DNA of 64,000 bases from Rhodovibrionaceae bacterium (GCA_028279885.1 JANQMX010000080.1:1-64000), one strand, 5' to 3'. Shown: positions 15,865 through 25,649, numbered from the stretch's first letter. The notes: generated by a model not told the origin, from the sequence alone. Program-made: numbers and translations.

Positions 15865-17149
15865 CACGCGCATCATCCAGGTCGACGCCCTGGCGCGGGT
15901 CGAGGGGGAAGGCCGCTTCAAGGTCAAGCTGGAGGGCGACAGGGTCGTCCACTCGGAGTTCAGCATTTTCGAGCCGCCGCGGTACTTCGAAGGCTTGCTG
16001 CGCGGCCGTTCATTTCGCGACGCGCCGGACGTGACCTCGCGCATCTGCGGCATCTGTCCGATCGCCTACATCATGGGGGCCTGCCTAGCGATGGAGGATG
16101 CGCTGGGCTGGGAGATCCCGCAGCCCATCGTCGATCTCAGGCGGTTGATCTACTGCGGCGAGTGGATCCAAAGCCACGTGCTGCACACGCACCTGCTGCA
16201 TGCGCCCGACTTCCTCGGCCTGCAGGACTCGATCGAGCTGGCGAAGTCCAACCGCAGCCTGGTGGAAAGCGGCCTCAGCGCCAAGAAGACCGGCAACCGG
16301 GTGATGGAGGTCATCGGCGGTCGCAGCGTGCATCCGGTGAACACGCGGGTTGGCGGTTTTTATAGCGCTCCGGCGGAGGAGGCGATACGGGCCTTGCTGC
16401 CTGATCTGGAGCGGGGCGAGGCGCAGTCCATCGCCGCCCTCGATGCCTTCTCCGGCTTCGACTTCCCGGACCTGGAGGTCAACTACCTCTTCGTGGCGCT
16501 ACGGCACGAAACGGACTACCCCATCGCTGAAGGGCGCATCGTCTCCTCATCCGGCTTGGACATCGACGTCGCCGAGTTCCCAGAGCACTTTGTCGAACGG
16601 CAGGTGCCGCACTCCAACGCGCTGCAGGGTATCACCGCCGAAGGCCAACCTTATCTCGTCGGCCCGCTGGCGCGCTTCAACCTCAACGCCAACCGCCTGC
16701 CGGCGGACATTCTCGCCTTGGCGGAACGGGCCGGGCTCGTGCCCGGTTGTCGCAACCCCTTCAAGAGCCTGCTCGCCCGGCAGGTCGAAACGATCTATGC
16801 CTTCCGCGAGGCGGCGCGTCTGGCCCGCGCCTACGTGCCGCCGGAGCCAAGCTTCATCGACGCGCCTCTCTTGGCCGGCATCGGCCACGGCATCACCGAA
16901 GCGCCGCGCGGCCTCTGCTATCATCGCTATGAGGTGGCGGAGGACGGCGCCATCGTCTCGGCCACCATCGTGCCGCCGACCTCGCAGAACCAGCGGCAGA
17001 TCGAGCTGGACCTGGTCAGCACCGTCGAGCGCTTTCACGACCTGGACGACGACGATCTGCAGTGGCGCTGCGAGCAGGCGATCCGCAACTACGACCCCTG
17101 CATCTCTTGCGCCACCCATTTCCTCAAGCTGGATGTCGAACGCGCCTGA
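15854..17149 (+). CDS. hyhL: NiFe hydrogenase (group 3b) large catalytic subunit
   Basis: This 431-residue subunit binds the NiFe(CN)2CO centre. The N-terminal motif is RICGICPIAY (Cys65, Cys68) and the C-terminal motif is DPCISCATH (Cys416, Cys419, His422). The residues after His422 (FLKLDVERA) are the peptide expected to be cut off once nickel is inserted. Position 72, His in the CxxCxxxH form of many hydrogenases, is Tyr; I believe this is shared with other group 3b enzymes. The ATG at 15854 overlaps the small-subunit gene by 11 bases. The likely reaction is reversible H2 oxidation coupled to NAD(P). Confidence 0.93.
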   Translation: MTDSTRIIQVDALARVEGEGRFKVKLEGDRVVHSEFSIFEPPRYFEGLLRGRSFRDAPDVTSRICGICPIAYIMGACLAMEDALGWEIPQPIVDLRRLIYCGEWIQSHVLHTHLLHAPDFLGLQDSIELAKSNRSLVESGLSAKKTGNRVMEVIGGRSVHPVNTRVGGFYSAPAEEAIRALLPDLERGEAQSIAALDAFSGFDFPDLEVNYLFVALRHETDYPIAEGRIVSSSGLDIDVAEFPEHFVERQVPHSNALQGITAEGQPYLVGPLARFNLNANRLPADILALAERAGLVPGCRNPFKSLLARQVETIYAFREAARLARAYVPPEPSFIDAPLLAGIGHGITEAPRGLCYHRYEVAEDGAIVSATIVPPTSQNQRQIELDLVSTVERFHDLDDDDLQWRCEQAIRNYDPCISCATHFLKLDVERA

Positions 17150-17654
17150 AGAGGGTGGGAACAGCGGCGGGATCCTCATCGGCGTCGGCCATGCCGAACG
17201 GCAGGACGACGGCGTTGGTCCCTACGTCGCCAAGGCCCTCGCACGGCACGGCCTGCCGGCCGTCGCTCACGAAGGAGACGGCAGCGGCCTGCTGGAGCTT
17301 TGGGAGAGCCGTCCGGCCTGTATCGCGGTCGATGCCATCGGTCAGCTGGGCGAGGGGCAGCCGGATGCGGGCCGCATTCATGTCTTTACCGAGATCGATG
17401 ACGAGACCTTTGCCCGAACGGCCTTCGTGCACTCGAGCCATCGCGTTGGGCTGCCGGAGGCGGTTGCGCTCGGCAAGGCGCTCGATCGCTTGCCAGATCG
17501 TCTGATCGTCATCGGCATTGTCGGGGCGACGTTCGGCTTCGGCTGCGCGCTCTCGCCGGCCGTCGCGGCTTCTGCGGAGCGCTTGATCGCGTGCCTGGCA
17601 AGTGCGGACGAGCCATTCGGTCAGGACGCTATGGCAGCTCTGGTGCAGCTATAA
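17133..17654 (+). CDS. Hydrogenase maturation protease
   Basis: This 173-residue endopeptidase of the HyaD/HycI family trims the large subunit C-terminus after nickel insertion. Evidence is the motif GVGHAERQDDGVGP near the start, the conserved Asp in VDAIGQL (a nickel-sensing ligand in the family), HSSHRVG and a C-terminal VIGIVGATFGFG. It begins inside the end of the large-subunit gene (17-base overlap), and its substrate is therefore almost certainly that subunit. The track hides it inside the frame-shadow ORF 16350-17654. It is the last gene of the operon and converges on hypF 10 bp away. Confidence 0.88.
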   Translation: MSNAPEEGGNSGGILIGVGHAERQDDGVGPYVAKALARHGLPAVAHEGDGSGLLELWESRPACIAVDAIGQLGEGQPDAGRIHVFTEIDDETFARTAFVHSSHRVGLPEAVALGKALDRLPDRLIVIGIVGATFGFGCALSPAVAASAERLIACLASADEPFGQDAMAALVQL

Positions 17655-17664
17655 CAGCCGCCGT

Positions 17665-20007
17665 TCAAGCGTTGTCCAGCATCTGCGCGGCTGCGACTGC
17701 CGCCTGGCCGAGGGCGATACCGCCATCGTTTGCGGGAAAGAGGGATGGGCGCAGCACTGTCAGGCCGGCTGCCTCGAGTCGCTCGGAAACGGCTGAGAGC
17801 AACAGCTGGTTCTGGAACACCCCGCCGGACAGCACGATGGTATCCGTCTTCTGTTCTTCCGCCAGACGACGGGCAAGCTGCGCGACGGCCAAAGCGACCG
17901 TGTTGTGGAAGCGCTTGGCGATGACCGGCGTCGGGACATCGCGGGACAGCTCATCGAGCAGATCGTGCCAAAGCGGGGTCCAGTCCAGCACGGCAGGACT
18001 TCCGTGGCTGACTGCGAAGCCGTAGGCCGACTGCTCGTCGGCTTCGCTTTGCGCCAAGGCTTCCAGCTCGATGGCCGCTTGCCCCTCGTAGCCGATGCTC
18101 TCCGGACGGATCGACAGCGCCGCCGCCACGGCGTCGAACAGGCGTCCGGCCGAGACGGCCGAGGGCGCATTGACGCCGCGCGCCTTCATCTGGTCGAGCA
18201 GCGCCAGCGGCTTGGCCTGTAGCAAGCGCACGACATCGAGCTGCGGGTAGCACGCGGCGACCTCCGACCAACCGATGCAGCTATCGAGGTAGGCGTAAGC
18301 GTTGCGCCAAGGCTCGCGCATGGCTTGAGCACCGCCGAGCAAGGCCATGGGCATGAAGTGGCCGAGGCGCTTGAATCTGCGATAGTCGGCGAGAAGAAAC
18401 TCGCCGCCCCAAAGCGCGCCGTCTTCGCCGTAGCCCATGCCGTCGAGCACGATCCCGAGCGCGGGTGTCGCGTCACGCGCCACCCCGTGCTCCATCAGGC
18501 AGGCGGCGATATGCGCGTGGTGATGCTGCACCTCGGTGAGCGGCAGATCCTCGCGTTCCGCAAGGGCGGCACCCCACTGGGTCGAAAGGTAGTCGGGATG
18601 CTGGTCGACGGCGAGGCCGGCCGGCGTGAAGTCGAAGAGCTGGCGATAGAGCGACAGAGTCCTGCGGTAGTCGTCGTGCACGCTGGCGTCTTCCAGATCG
18701 CCAATGTGCTGCGAGACCACCGCGCCGTCTGCATGCCAGAGGCAGAGGGTGGTTTTGAGCTCACCGCCAAGCGCCAGCAGCGGCGGGCTGTTTTCAAAGC
18801 CCGGGGGCAGGGGATGAGGCGCTGGCGCGTAGCCGCGCGCGCGCCGCAGCACAGTCGGCCCGCCCGTATCTGACCGCACCACCGAATCATCCAAGCGATT
18901 GAGGATCTCGCGGTCGTGCATCAGCCAATAGTCCGCGATCTCTGCCAGGCGCGCGCGCGCCTCCTCATTGCCGATGCATTGCGGTTCGTCGCTGCGGTTG
19001 CCGGAGGTCAGCACGATGGGGCGGTCCAGGCTCTGCATTAACAGGTGATGCAGAGGCGTATAGGGCAGCATGAAGCCCAGGCTCGACTGGCCCGGTGCGA
19101 CAGCAGATGCAAGCGGCTGGTGCTCCGGGCCGATCTGTAGAATGACGATGGGTGCGGCAGGCGCCGTCAGCAGGTCTTGCTCGGCTTCGCTGATCGCGGC
19201 ATGCCGTGCGATCATCGAAAGGTCACGGGCCATCAATGCGAAGGCTTTGTCATAGCGCCTTTTGCGCTGCCGGAGGGCGTTGACCGCTTCTTCGTTCGTC
19301 GCGTCGCAGGCCAGGTGGACACCGCCGATGCCTTTGATCGCGACAATGGCGCCTTGCGCGATCAAGGATGCGGCCGCCTCGATTGCGTCCTGGTGGGGCG
19401 CTGGGTCGATTTCTGAGCCTTGATCGTCCTCCAGCCAGAGGCGCGGGCCGCAGTCGGCGCAGGCGTTGGGCTGGGCATGAAAACGCCGGTCTGACGGATC
19501 CTCGTACTCTGTCTCGCACGCAGGACACATCGGGAAGGCGGCCATACTGGTGTTGGCGCGGTCGTAGGGAACGGCCGCGACGATCGAGAGGCGCGGGCCG
19601 CAGTGGGTGCAGTTGGTGAAGGGATAGCGGTAGCGCCGGTTATCCGGATCCATGATCTCGGAGAGACAAGCCGGGCAGGTGGCGGCGTCGGACAGTACCC
19701 CGGTCCGGACGTGACCCGTCTCGCTACCAACAATTTCGAAGGCAGTCGGCGGAGAATCCGCGGTCAGGGGCAGGGCCTCGATCGAGTCGATGCGGGCCAA
19801 CGGCGGTTGTTCGGCGCGAAGCCGACTCACCAGTGTGTTCAGCGTTGTGGCGCTGCCCCAGGCGCGAATGAGAACGCCTTCGCCGTCGTTGAGAACCTCG
19901 CCCCTTAAGCCAAGCTCCTTGGCCAGGCGCCAAACGGTCGGCCGAAAGCCGACGCCCTGGACCAAACCGCGCACCCGAAAGGCCTGCGCCATTTCGGCGT
20001 GGGGCAT
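17665..20007 (-). CDS. hypF: Carbamoyltransferase HypF
   Basis: This 780-residue enzyme makes the cyanide ligand precursor by transferring a carbamoyl group from carbamoyl phosphate to HypE. Domains in order are acylphosphatase (VRGLVQGVGFRPTVW), two zinc fingers (CPACLSE...CTHCGPR and CPACETEYE...CADCGPR), a YrdC-like domain (AIVAIKGIGGVHLACDA) and a Kae1-like C-terminal domain (HHHAHIAAC, LSGGVFQNQLLL). I start at MPHAEMAQ (20005-20007), two bases after the hypE stop. The track extends 62 codons into hypE out of frame. Confidence 0.95.
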   Translation of the reverse strand: MPHAEMAQAFRVRGLVQGVGFRPTVWRLAKELGLRGEVLNDGEGVLIRAWGSATTLNTLVSRLRAEQPPLARIDSIEALPLTADSPPTAFEIVGSETGHVRTGVLSDAATCPACLSEIMDPDNRRYRYPFTNCTHCGPRLSIVAAVPYDRANTSMAAFPMCPACETEYEDPSDRRFHAQPNACADCGPRLWLEDDQGSEIDPAPHQDAIEAAASLIAQGAIVAIKGIGGVHLACDATNEEAVNALRQRKRRYDKAFALMARDLSMIARHAAISEAEQDLLTAPAAPIVILQIGPEHQPLASAVAPGQSSLGFMLPYTPLHHLLMQSLDRPIVLTSGNRSDEPQCIGNEEARARLAEIADYWLMHDREILNRLDDSVVRSDTGGPTVLRRARGYAPAPHPLPPGFENSPPLLALGGELKTTLCLWHADGAVVSQHIGDLEDASVHDDYRRTLSLYRQLFDFTPAGLAVDQHPDYLSTQWGAALAEREDLPLTEVQHHHAHIAACLMEHGVARDATPALGIVLDGMGYGEDGALWGGEFLLADYRRFKRLGHFMPMALLGGAQAMREPWRNAYAYLDSCIGWSEVAACYPQLDVVRLLQAKPLALLDQMKARGVNAPSAVSAGRLFDAVAAALSIRPESIGYEGQAAIELEALAQSEADEQSAYGFAVSHGSPAVLDWTPLWHDLLDELSRDVPTPVIAKRFHNTVALAVAQLARRLAEEQKTDTIVLSGGVFQNQLLLSAVSERLEAAGLTVLRPSLFPANDGGIALGQAAVAAAQMLDNA

Positions 20008-20009
20008 GG

Positions 20010-21074
20010 TCAACAGATTCTCGGCAGCGGCTCGCCGGCCAGCCAGTCGACCATCCGGCTGCCGCCAAGCCGGGTTTGCATGCGCACGAAGCCGGCTTCG
20101 TCGTCCGTCACTGCACCGATGACCGCCGCATCCCGCCCCAAGGGGTGCGCGCGCATGGCGGCAAGGGCGGTCTCCGCGTGCTCCTGCGGGCAAATAGCGA
20201 CCAGCTTTCCTTCATTGGCCACATAGAGCGGGTCGAGCCCGAGCAGCTCGCAGGCGCCGGCGACCTCTGCCTTGATCGGAATCGCCTCTTCGAAGAGCTG
20301 CATGCCGACCGCCGATTGCCCGGCGATCTCGTTGACGGTGGTGGCGAGACCGCCACGGGTCGGGTCCCGCAGGCAGTGAAGATCGGGCACCGCCGCGACC
20401 AGGTCGGCCACCAGGCCATGGAGGGCAACACTGTCGGAGGCGATTGCCGTGTCGAACTCCAGGTTTTCGCGTTTCGAGAGAACGGCAATACCGTGATCGC
20501 CGATGCTGCCATTGATCAGAATGGCATCGCCCGGCCGGGCGCGGTCGCCGGAGACCTCGACACCCGCCGGCACCACGCCGATGCCGGTGGTAGTGACAAA
20601 GACGCCGTCGCCCTTGCCGCGCTCGACCACCTTGGTGTCGCCAGTCGCCACTGGCACGCCGGCGTCGCGAGCGGCATCTGCCATGCTGGCGACGATGCGG
20701 TCGAGATCGGCGAGGGGGAAACCCTCTTCCAGAATGAAGCCAGCCGAAAGGGTGAGCGGCTTGGCGCCGCCCATGGCCACGTCGTTGATCGTGCCGTGCA
20801 CCGCGAGTGAGCCGATGTCGCCTCCAGGGAAGAAGAGGGGGGAGATCACATAGCCGTCGGTGCTCATGACCAGTCGGCCCGGCGGAACGTCAAAGGTTGC
20901 CTGATCGTTGCCCTGCCGCAAAAGGTCATTGTCGAAGTGACGAACGAAGAGCTCTTCTATCAGATGCGCCATGGCCCGTCCGCCGCTGCCGTGGCTCATC
21001 TCGACTTTGTCCTTGTGCAGGTCCAGTCGACCGGAAAAGCGCCGCGAGACCGGCTTCCGCGGCATCATGTTCAT
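20010..21074 (-). CDS. hypE: Hydrogenase maturation protein HypE
   Basis: This 354-residue PurM-like ATPase dehydrates the carbamoyl group on its C-terminal cysteine to thiocyanate, the source of the CN ligands. The required C-terminus PRIC is present (GEPLPRIC). The N-terminal SHGSGGRAM loop and the ATGDTKVVERGKGDGV segment are family features. It overlaps hypD by 4 bases and is followed after 2 bases by hypF, its partner enzyme. Confidence 0.96.
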   Translation of the reverse strand: MNMMPRKPVSRRFSGRLDLHKDKVEMSHGSGGRAMAHLIEELFVRHFDNDLLRQGNDQATFDVPPGRLVMSTDGYVISPLFFPGGDIGSLAVHGTINDVAMGGAKPLTLSAGFILEEGFPLADLDRIVASMADAARDAGVPVATGDTKVVERGKGDGVFVTTTGIGVVPAGVEVSGDRARPGDAILINGSIGDHGIAVLSKRENLEFDTAIASDSVALHGLVADLVAAVPDLHCLRDPTRGGLATTVNEIAGQSAVGMQLFEEAIPIKAEVAGACELLGLDPLYVANEGKLVAICPQEHAETALAAMRAHPLGRDAAVIGAVTDDEAGFVRMQTRLGGSRMVDWLAGEPLPRIC

Positions 21075-22213
21075 GCCGCCACGCCCTCAGTGGGTTCGGC
21101 AGAGCGCCGATAGGTCCAATAGGCCGCACAGGCCCCTTCCGACGACACCATACAGGCGCCCATGGGGCTTTCGGGCGTGCAGGCCTTGCCGAAGAGCTTG
21201 CAGTCGGTCGGCGTCTTGACGCCGCGAAGAATGGCGGGGCACTCGCAGCTCTTGACGTCGGCGACCTGCCGCTTGGCCAGGGCGAAACGGTGCTCGGCAT
21301 CGAAGGCTGCGAAGCTCTCTCTGATCTTGAGCGCGCTATCCGGGATCGCACCGAGGCCGCGCCACTCGAAGTCGGAGCGCAGCTCGAAGACCTCGGCGAC
21401 CAGGCGCTGCGCCTTGCGGTTCCCGTCTTCGGTCACCACGCGAAGGTACTGGTTCTCCACCTGGTGACGGCCTTCGTTCAACTGACGGACCACCATCAGT
21501 GTCGCCTGTAAAACGTCCAGCGGCTCGAAGCCGGTGATCACGATGGGCCGCCGATAGGTCTCGGCAACGAAGGCGTAGGGACGCGTTCCGATAATCGTGC
21601 TGACGTGGGATGGCCCGAGGAACCCGTCGATTGCCATGCCGCCTGTCTCCTGATCGTCCGGCGAGTCCAGGATCTGTTGCATGGCGGCCGGAGTCAGGAC
21701 GTGGTTGCAGTAGACCGAGAAATTCCTGAGGCCCTCGGCCTGCGCCTGCTTGATCGCGACAGCGGTGGGCGGCGTCGTGGTCTCGAAGCCGATGGCAAAG
21801 AAGACCACCTCGCGACCCGGATTGTCGCGCGCGATCCTCAGCGTATCCTGAGTCGAATAGACCATGCGGATGTCGGCGCCGTCGGCCTTCGCCTTCAAGA
21901 GGCTGCGGCGCTTGCGTGCCGGAACGCGCATCATGTCGCCGTAGGTGGCGAGAATGACGCCGTGTTTCTCGGCCAGTTCCATGGCGCTATCGATACGGCC
22001 GATGGGCAGGACGCAAACGGGGCAGCCTGGTCCATGTACGAAGCGGAGGTTGGCGGGCACCAAGTCCTGTACGCCGTAACGGAAGATGGCGTGCGTATGG
22101 CCGCCGCAGAACTCCATGATGCTGTATTGCCGGCTCTTGTCCGCTTCCCGTGCAATGGCTTCGGCAAGGGATTGCGCGAGATCCCGGCGGCGAAAATCGT
22201 CAACATACTTCAT
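21071..22213 (-). CDS. hypD: Hydrogenase maturation protein HypD
   Basis: This 380-residue 4Fe-4S protein is the scaffold, with HypC, on which Fe(CN)2CO is built. Visible marks are MEFCGGHTHAI, VHGPGCPVCVLP, GFETTTPPTA and a cysteine-rich C-terminus (CECPAILRG, CKLFGKAC). The ATG at 22211-22213 overlaps the hypC stop by 4 bases. There is no sign of damage. Confidence 0.96.
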   Translation of the reverse strand: MKYVDDFRRRDLAQSLAEAIAREADKSRQYSIMEFCGGHTHAIFRYGVQDLVPANLRFVHGPGCPVCVLPIGRIDSAMELAEKHGVILATYGDMMRVPARKRRSLLKAKADGADIRMVYSTQDTLRIARDNPGREVVFFAIGFETTTPPTAVAIKQAQAEGLRNFSVYCNHVLTPAAMQQILDSPDDQETGGMAIDGFLGPSHVSTIIGTRPYAFVAETYRRPIVITGFEPLDVLQATLMVVRQLNEGRHQVENQYLRVVTEDGNRKAQRLVAEVFELRSDFEWRGLGAIPDSALKIRESFAAFDAEHRFALAKRQVADVKSCECPAILRGVKTPTDCKLFGKACTPESPMGACMVSSEGACAAYWTYRRSAEPTEGVAA

Positions 22214-22458
22214 GCCGACACCTCCCTTTGCTCCTCCACCAAAAGACCGGCCTCCTCCATTAGCCGCAGTGTGCGGTCGGCCTCCTCCGGGCTGAGCCTG
22301 TGAAGGGCGTAGCCGACATGCACGAGAACGAAGTCGCCGACGGAGACCTCGTCCAGCAGAGTCGTCGAGACGGTCTTCTTTATTCCGGCCAGGGAGACGA
22401 TCGCTTTGTCGCTCTCCCTATCTGTTGAGACCACCTCGGCCGGAATCGCCAGGCACAT
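22210..22458 (-). CDS. hypC: Hydrogenase maturation chaperone HypC
   Basis: This 82-residue OB-fold chaperone begins MCLAIPAEV with the essential Cys2. It ferries the iron centre from HypD to the large subunit. DFVLVHVGYALHRL is the typical central strand. It starts 11 bp after the hypB stop and overlaps hypD. Confidence 0.95.
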   Translation of the reverse strand: MCLAIPAEVVSTDRESDKAIVSLAGIKKTVSTTLLDEVSVGDFVLVHVGYALHRLSPEEADRTLRLMEEAGLLVEEQREVSA

Positions 22459-22469
22459 GGCTTGCGCTC

Positions 22470-23360
22470 CTACTCGGCGGCGAGGGTGGCAGCGCCGGTC
22501 ATGGCCAAAGCATGAGCAGCCGCGATCCAGCGGGTCCAGGCCTCCATGCCCTCGCCGGTCTTGGCGGAAAGCTGCAGCGCTTTGATGCCGGGGTTGATTC
22601 GGCGCGCATAGTCGATGCAGCGCGCCACGTCGAAATCCACATGCGGCAGCAGATCGGTCTTGGAGATCAGCATCAGGTCGGCCGCATGGAACATGTCCGG
22701 GTACTTGAGCGGCTTGTCCTCACCTTCGGTCACCGAAAGGATAACCACCTTGTGCGCTTCGCCGAGATCGAAGCCGGCTGGGCAAACCAGGTTGCCGACA
22801 TTCTCGATGAAGACGAGGCTGGCTGGCTGCGGGGCCAGGCTGTCGAGGGCGTGACCGACCATATGGCCGTCCAGGTGGCAGCCCTTGCCGGTGTTTATCT
22901 GGATGGCCGGAACACCGGTCCGGCGGATTCGGTCGGCATCGGTCTCGGTCTGCTGGTCGCCTTCGATCACCGAGATCGGTGTGTTTGCCTTCAACCGCTC
23001 GATCGTTTCGATCAGCAGCGTCGTCTTGCCGGAGCCGGGGCTGGAGACGAGGTTGAGAGCGAGAATGCCACGGTCGTTGAAGAAACGGCGGTTGGCGGCA
23101 GCGTAGGCGTCATTCTTGGCCAGAATCTTCTGCTCGATTGCCACCATGCGGCTCTGGCTCAAGCCCGGCACGTGGGCTCCGGCCGGCCCCTTGCCGTAGT
23201 GATGGCTGTGGTCGTGGTGATGTTCATGATCGTGCTCGTGCTTGTGTTCATGATCGTGAGCATGCCCGTGGTGCTGATGGCCTTCATCGCCGTGATCGTG
23301 GTGGTGCGCGTGACCCGCCACCATGACCTCGTCGCTACCGCATCCGCAAACCTTGCACAT
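22470..23360 (-). CDS. hypB: Nickel-inserting GTPase HypB, His-rich
   Basis: This 296-residue SIMIBI GTPase delivers nickel to the large subunit with HypA. The start MCKVCGCG supplies the N-terminal cysteine nickel site. Residues about 17-55 form a long His/Asp/Glu stretch with some 20 histidines, a nickel store found in only some HypB proteins. The GTPase domain follows with Walker A SSPGSGKT, and later NVGNLVCPA and SKTDLLPH. The ATG shares one base with the hypA stop (TGATG). The track start lies 43 codons upstream inside hypA and is wrong. Confidence 0.95.
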   Translation of the reverse strand: MCKVCGCGSDEVMVAGHAHHHDHGDEGHQHHGHAHDHEHKHEHDHEHHHDHSHHYGKGPAGAHVPGLSQSRMVAIEQKILAKNDAYAAANRRFFNDRGILALNLVSSPGSGKTTLLIETIERLKANTPISVIEGDQQTETDADRIRRTGVPAIQINTGKGCHLDGHMVGHALDSLAPQPASLVFIENVGNLVCPAGFDLGEAHKVVILSVTEGEDKPLKYPDMFHAADLMLISKTDLLPHVDFDVARCIDYARRINPGIKALQLSAKTGEGMEAWTRWIAAAHALAMTGAATLAAE

Positions 23361-23701
23361 CAGACCACCTCCAGTTCCTTGATTCGCAACTCTTCTCCGC
23401 CGAGAATCTCCAGCCGATAGCCGCCGCAGAGCGGACAGGCGTCGAAGCGATGCTGTATCGGCACCAACTTGGCGCAGGACGCGCACCAAGCCTCGCCTCT
23501 TGTTTCGATGATCACAAGCTTGGCCCGGTCGGCAAGGGTGCCGCTGGTCACGGCGTCGAAGCTGAAACGCAGAGCTTCAAGCTCGACGCCGGCGAGCGGA
23601 CCGATCTCCAGCCAAACCGTCTTGACCGCGGCAAAGTCCTGCTCGACGGCCTGTTCCTCCAGGACCTGCAATATGTTCTCGCAGAGTGCCATCTCATGCA
23701 T
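23360..23701 (-). CDS. hypA: Nickel metallochaperone HypA
   Basis: This 113-residue protein starts [10 protein letters not shown], with His2 as the nickel ligand, and has a zinc site made of two CxxC pairs (CASC and CPLC). It is the first gene of hypABCDEF, whose genes overlap or lie within 11 bp, so they form one operon convergent with the hydrogenase genes. Confidence 0.95.
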   Translation of the reverse strand: MHEMALCENILQVLEEQAVEQDFAAVKTVWLEIGPLAGVELEALRFSFDAVTSGTLADRAKLVIIETRGEAWCASCAKLVPIQHRFDACPLCGGYRLEILGGEELRIKELEVV

Positions 23702-23920
23702 CGCTGGGCCCTCGCTACCGTTGGCCGGTTCGGCAGAGGCGTCTCGAAGATCAGGGTCTCCTGTTCTTCAGCGCATTTTCCATCGCTCCTGCCGAGCGGC
23801 ATAGGCTATCGACAGCCATACCCTGTAGATGAAAGGGTTAATCGCACACCGCCACCATGCGATAGGTCAAATCCCACCGTCTGGAACGGTTGTTCTCCGT
23901 ATTCCGCCCGTGACGCGCCG
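23702..23920. other. Upstream region of hyp operon
   Basis: These 219 bp must contain the hypA promoter. I find no full FNR site and no convincing sigma-54 (GG-N10-GC) element. The stretch reads as unstructured apart from GGCTATCGACAGCC-like short repeats around 23808-23818. The araC-type gene ends here on the same strand. Confidence 0.35.
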
Positions 23921-24772
23921 CTATGCGGCTTGAACCGCCGCGCCGACGGCTTCGGCATACTGTCCGGGCGTCACGCCATAGCTGCGCTTGAAATGGCGGT
24001 TGAGGGCGCTTTGGTCATAGAAACCGACCGTGGCTGCTGCGTTAGCAGGCGCCGTGCCTGCTTCGAGCAAGTTTCGGGCGCGTCTTACCCGTACCTGCGT
24101 CAGATAGGCATGCGGCGAAAGTCCGGTCTCTTTTTTGAAGCAGCGGATGAGGTGGAAGGGGCTCATCTCGGTGATCTGCGCCAGGTCGTTCAGGGAGATG
24201 CAGGCTTCATGGTTGTCCTGAAGATATTGCAAGACGGTGGTCACCGCCGTCTTCTCGCTACCCGTCTGCAGCAGCGCAGGGGCTGGATCCCCATAGGTCA
24301 GGAAGAGCTTCGCCAAGGCGATCAGCAGCTCCGACTCCTTGTCCAAGAGCGAGCCACTGCGCTCGGCGGTGGCGTGGAGGGCAACGAAGCGCTCGCAAAG
24401 CCCCTTGTCTTGGAGCTTGTTGGTCAGAAAACACGGCAATGCCTCGGGCTGAAGCTCAAGATCAGCGGCAAGCTGCTTCAGGGCCGAGCCGGAAAGGTAA
24501 AAAGCGCGGTACAGCCAGCGCCTTCGAGGGCCCACGCTCCCCGAATGAGGCTCCCCCGGATTGAAGACCAGCAGCGTCCCAGGGTCGGCCTGGTCGCAGA
24601 CCCCACGACTGCGAAACTCCGAACCGCCGGCCTCGGTCATGGCGATGACCAGCTCGTCATGGACGTGTGGTGCGAAGCTATGGGTGGTGAAGTCCGCGCG
24701 CATCATCAACAGGCCACCGATATCCGGGTCGGCCCAGAGATGACTGCGATTGCGCGGGTCGCTTCTCGCCAT
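23921..24772 (-). CDS. AraC-family transcriptional regulator
   Basis: This 283-residue protein has an N-terminal cupin-like sensing domain (SFAPHVHDELVIAMTEAG, NPGEPHSG) and a C-terminal double helix-turn-helix (EMSPFHLIRCFKKETGLSPHAYLTQ, YDQSALNRHFKRSYGVTPGQY). The HxH-type cupin is typical of the AraC group that senses small ligands. It is encoded upstream of hypA on the same strand, with about 220 bp between them, and downstream of an SDR/AlaX pair. Its target is not evident; it could control the SDR/AlaX pair or an amino-acid exporter elsewhere. Confidence 0.88.
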   Translation of the reverse strand: MARSDPRNRSHLWADPDIGGLLMMRADFTTHSFAPHVHDELVIAMTEAGGSEFRSRGVCDQADPGTLLVFNPGEPHSGSVGPRRRWLYRAFYLSGSALKQLAADLELQPEALPCFLTNKLQDKGLCERFVALHATAERSGSLLDKESELLIALAKLFLTYGDPAPALLQTGSEKTAVTTVLQYLQDNHEACISLNDLAQITEMSPFHLIRCFKKETGLSPHAYLTQVRVRRARNLLEAGTAPANAAATVGFYDQSALNRHFKRSYGVTPGQYAEAVGAAVQAA

Positions 24773-24845
24773 CGGTTGCTGCCTTTGCCTTGACGGAGCC
24801 GCTACCCGGGCAGCATAGCCGATAGCGGCGTCCTTGGCACGCAGG

Positions 24846-25649
24846 TCACTGCGAGAGAAAGCCGCCGTCCACGTTCAGATTATGGCCGACCACGAAGGAG
24901 GAGGCATCCGAGGCGAGCCAAAGCACCGCAGCGGCGACTTCTTCCGGCTCACCCATGCGCCTGAGCGGCAGACCGGCAGCCACGGCTTTCATATCCGCGA
25001 TGTTGGATGCCAACATCATCGGCGTCGTCACCCGCCCCGGGGAGACCGCGTTGATGCGGATGCCCTGCTCGGCGTACTCCATGGCCGCCGACTTGGTCAG
25101 CGAGATGACGGCGGCCTTCGAGGCGCAATAGAGCGCGAAGCCTGGATTCGAATTGCGGACGCCGCTGACCGAGGCGTTGTTGATGATCACGCCGCCGTGG
25201 GGAAGCATGGCGTGAATCTGCGCCTGCATGGCCAGGAAGACCGAACGCACGTTGGTGTTGAAGACCCAGTCGTAGGTGGTGGCGGGCTGCTCGGCCAATA
25301 GTGCCCGCCGCTCCTGATAGCCGGCGTTGTTGAAGGCGATATCCAAGCGGCCGAAGCGGGCGAGCACCGCCGGGACCACGGCGCCCAATTCCGTCGGGCT
25401 GCTGATGTCGGCGCGATGGAAGAAGGCTTCGCGGCCAGCACTCTCGATCTCCGCAACGACTGCGGCACCGCGCTCCCTATCACGGCCGACCAGTGCCACC
25501 TTCGCGCCTCTCTCTGCGAAGGCCATCGCCGTCGCCCGTCCGATCCCCGAGGTGGCGCCGGTGACCAGCACCACCTTGCCTTCGAAACCGGCTCCATTAT
25601 CGGTCGAACCTGGGTTGGGGCGGCTGTTCGAGGCATCGGTGGGTTTCAT
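24846..25649 (-). CDS. SDR-family NAD(P)-dependent oxidoreductase
   Basis: This 267-residue short-chain dehydrogenase has a TGATSGIG cofactor loop, an NNAG motif and the catalytic YCASK. Additional marks are the C-terminal RINAVSPGRVTTPM and VDGGFLSQ. The first 20 residues are a polar extension, so a slightly later start is possible. It overlaps the AlaX gene by 4 bases, forming a two-gene operon. The substrate cannot be read from sequence. Confidence 0.88.
   Translation of the reverse strand: MKPTDASNSRPNPGSTDNGAGFEGKVVLVTGATSGIGRATAMAFAERGAKVALVGRDRERGAAVVAEIESAGREAFFHRADISSPTELGAVVPAVLARFGRLDIAFNNAGYQERRALLAEQPATTYDWVFNTNVRSVFLAMQAQIHAMLPHGGVIINNASVSGVRNSNPGFALYCASKAAVISLTKSAAMEYAEQGIRINAVSPGRVTTPMMLASNIADMKAVAAGLPLRRMGEPEEVAAAVLWLASDASSFVVGHNLNVDGGFLSQ

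Noticed and set aside
16350-17132. N-terminal 260 codons of track ORF 16350-17654
   Set aside because: It is a shadow of the hydrogenase large subunit; only the part from 17133 (maturation protease) is real.
23702-23920. FNR box upstream of hypA
   Set aside because: No sequence with both half-sites was found; the only near match (TTAATCGCAC) fails the second half.
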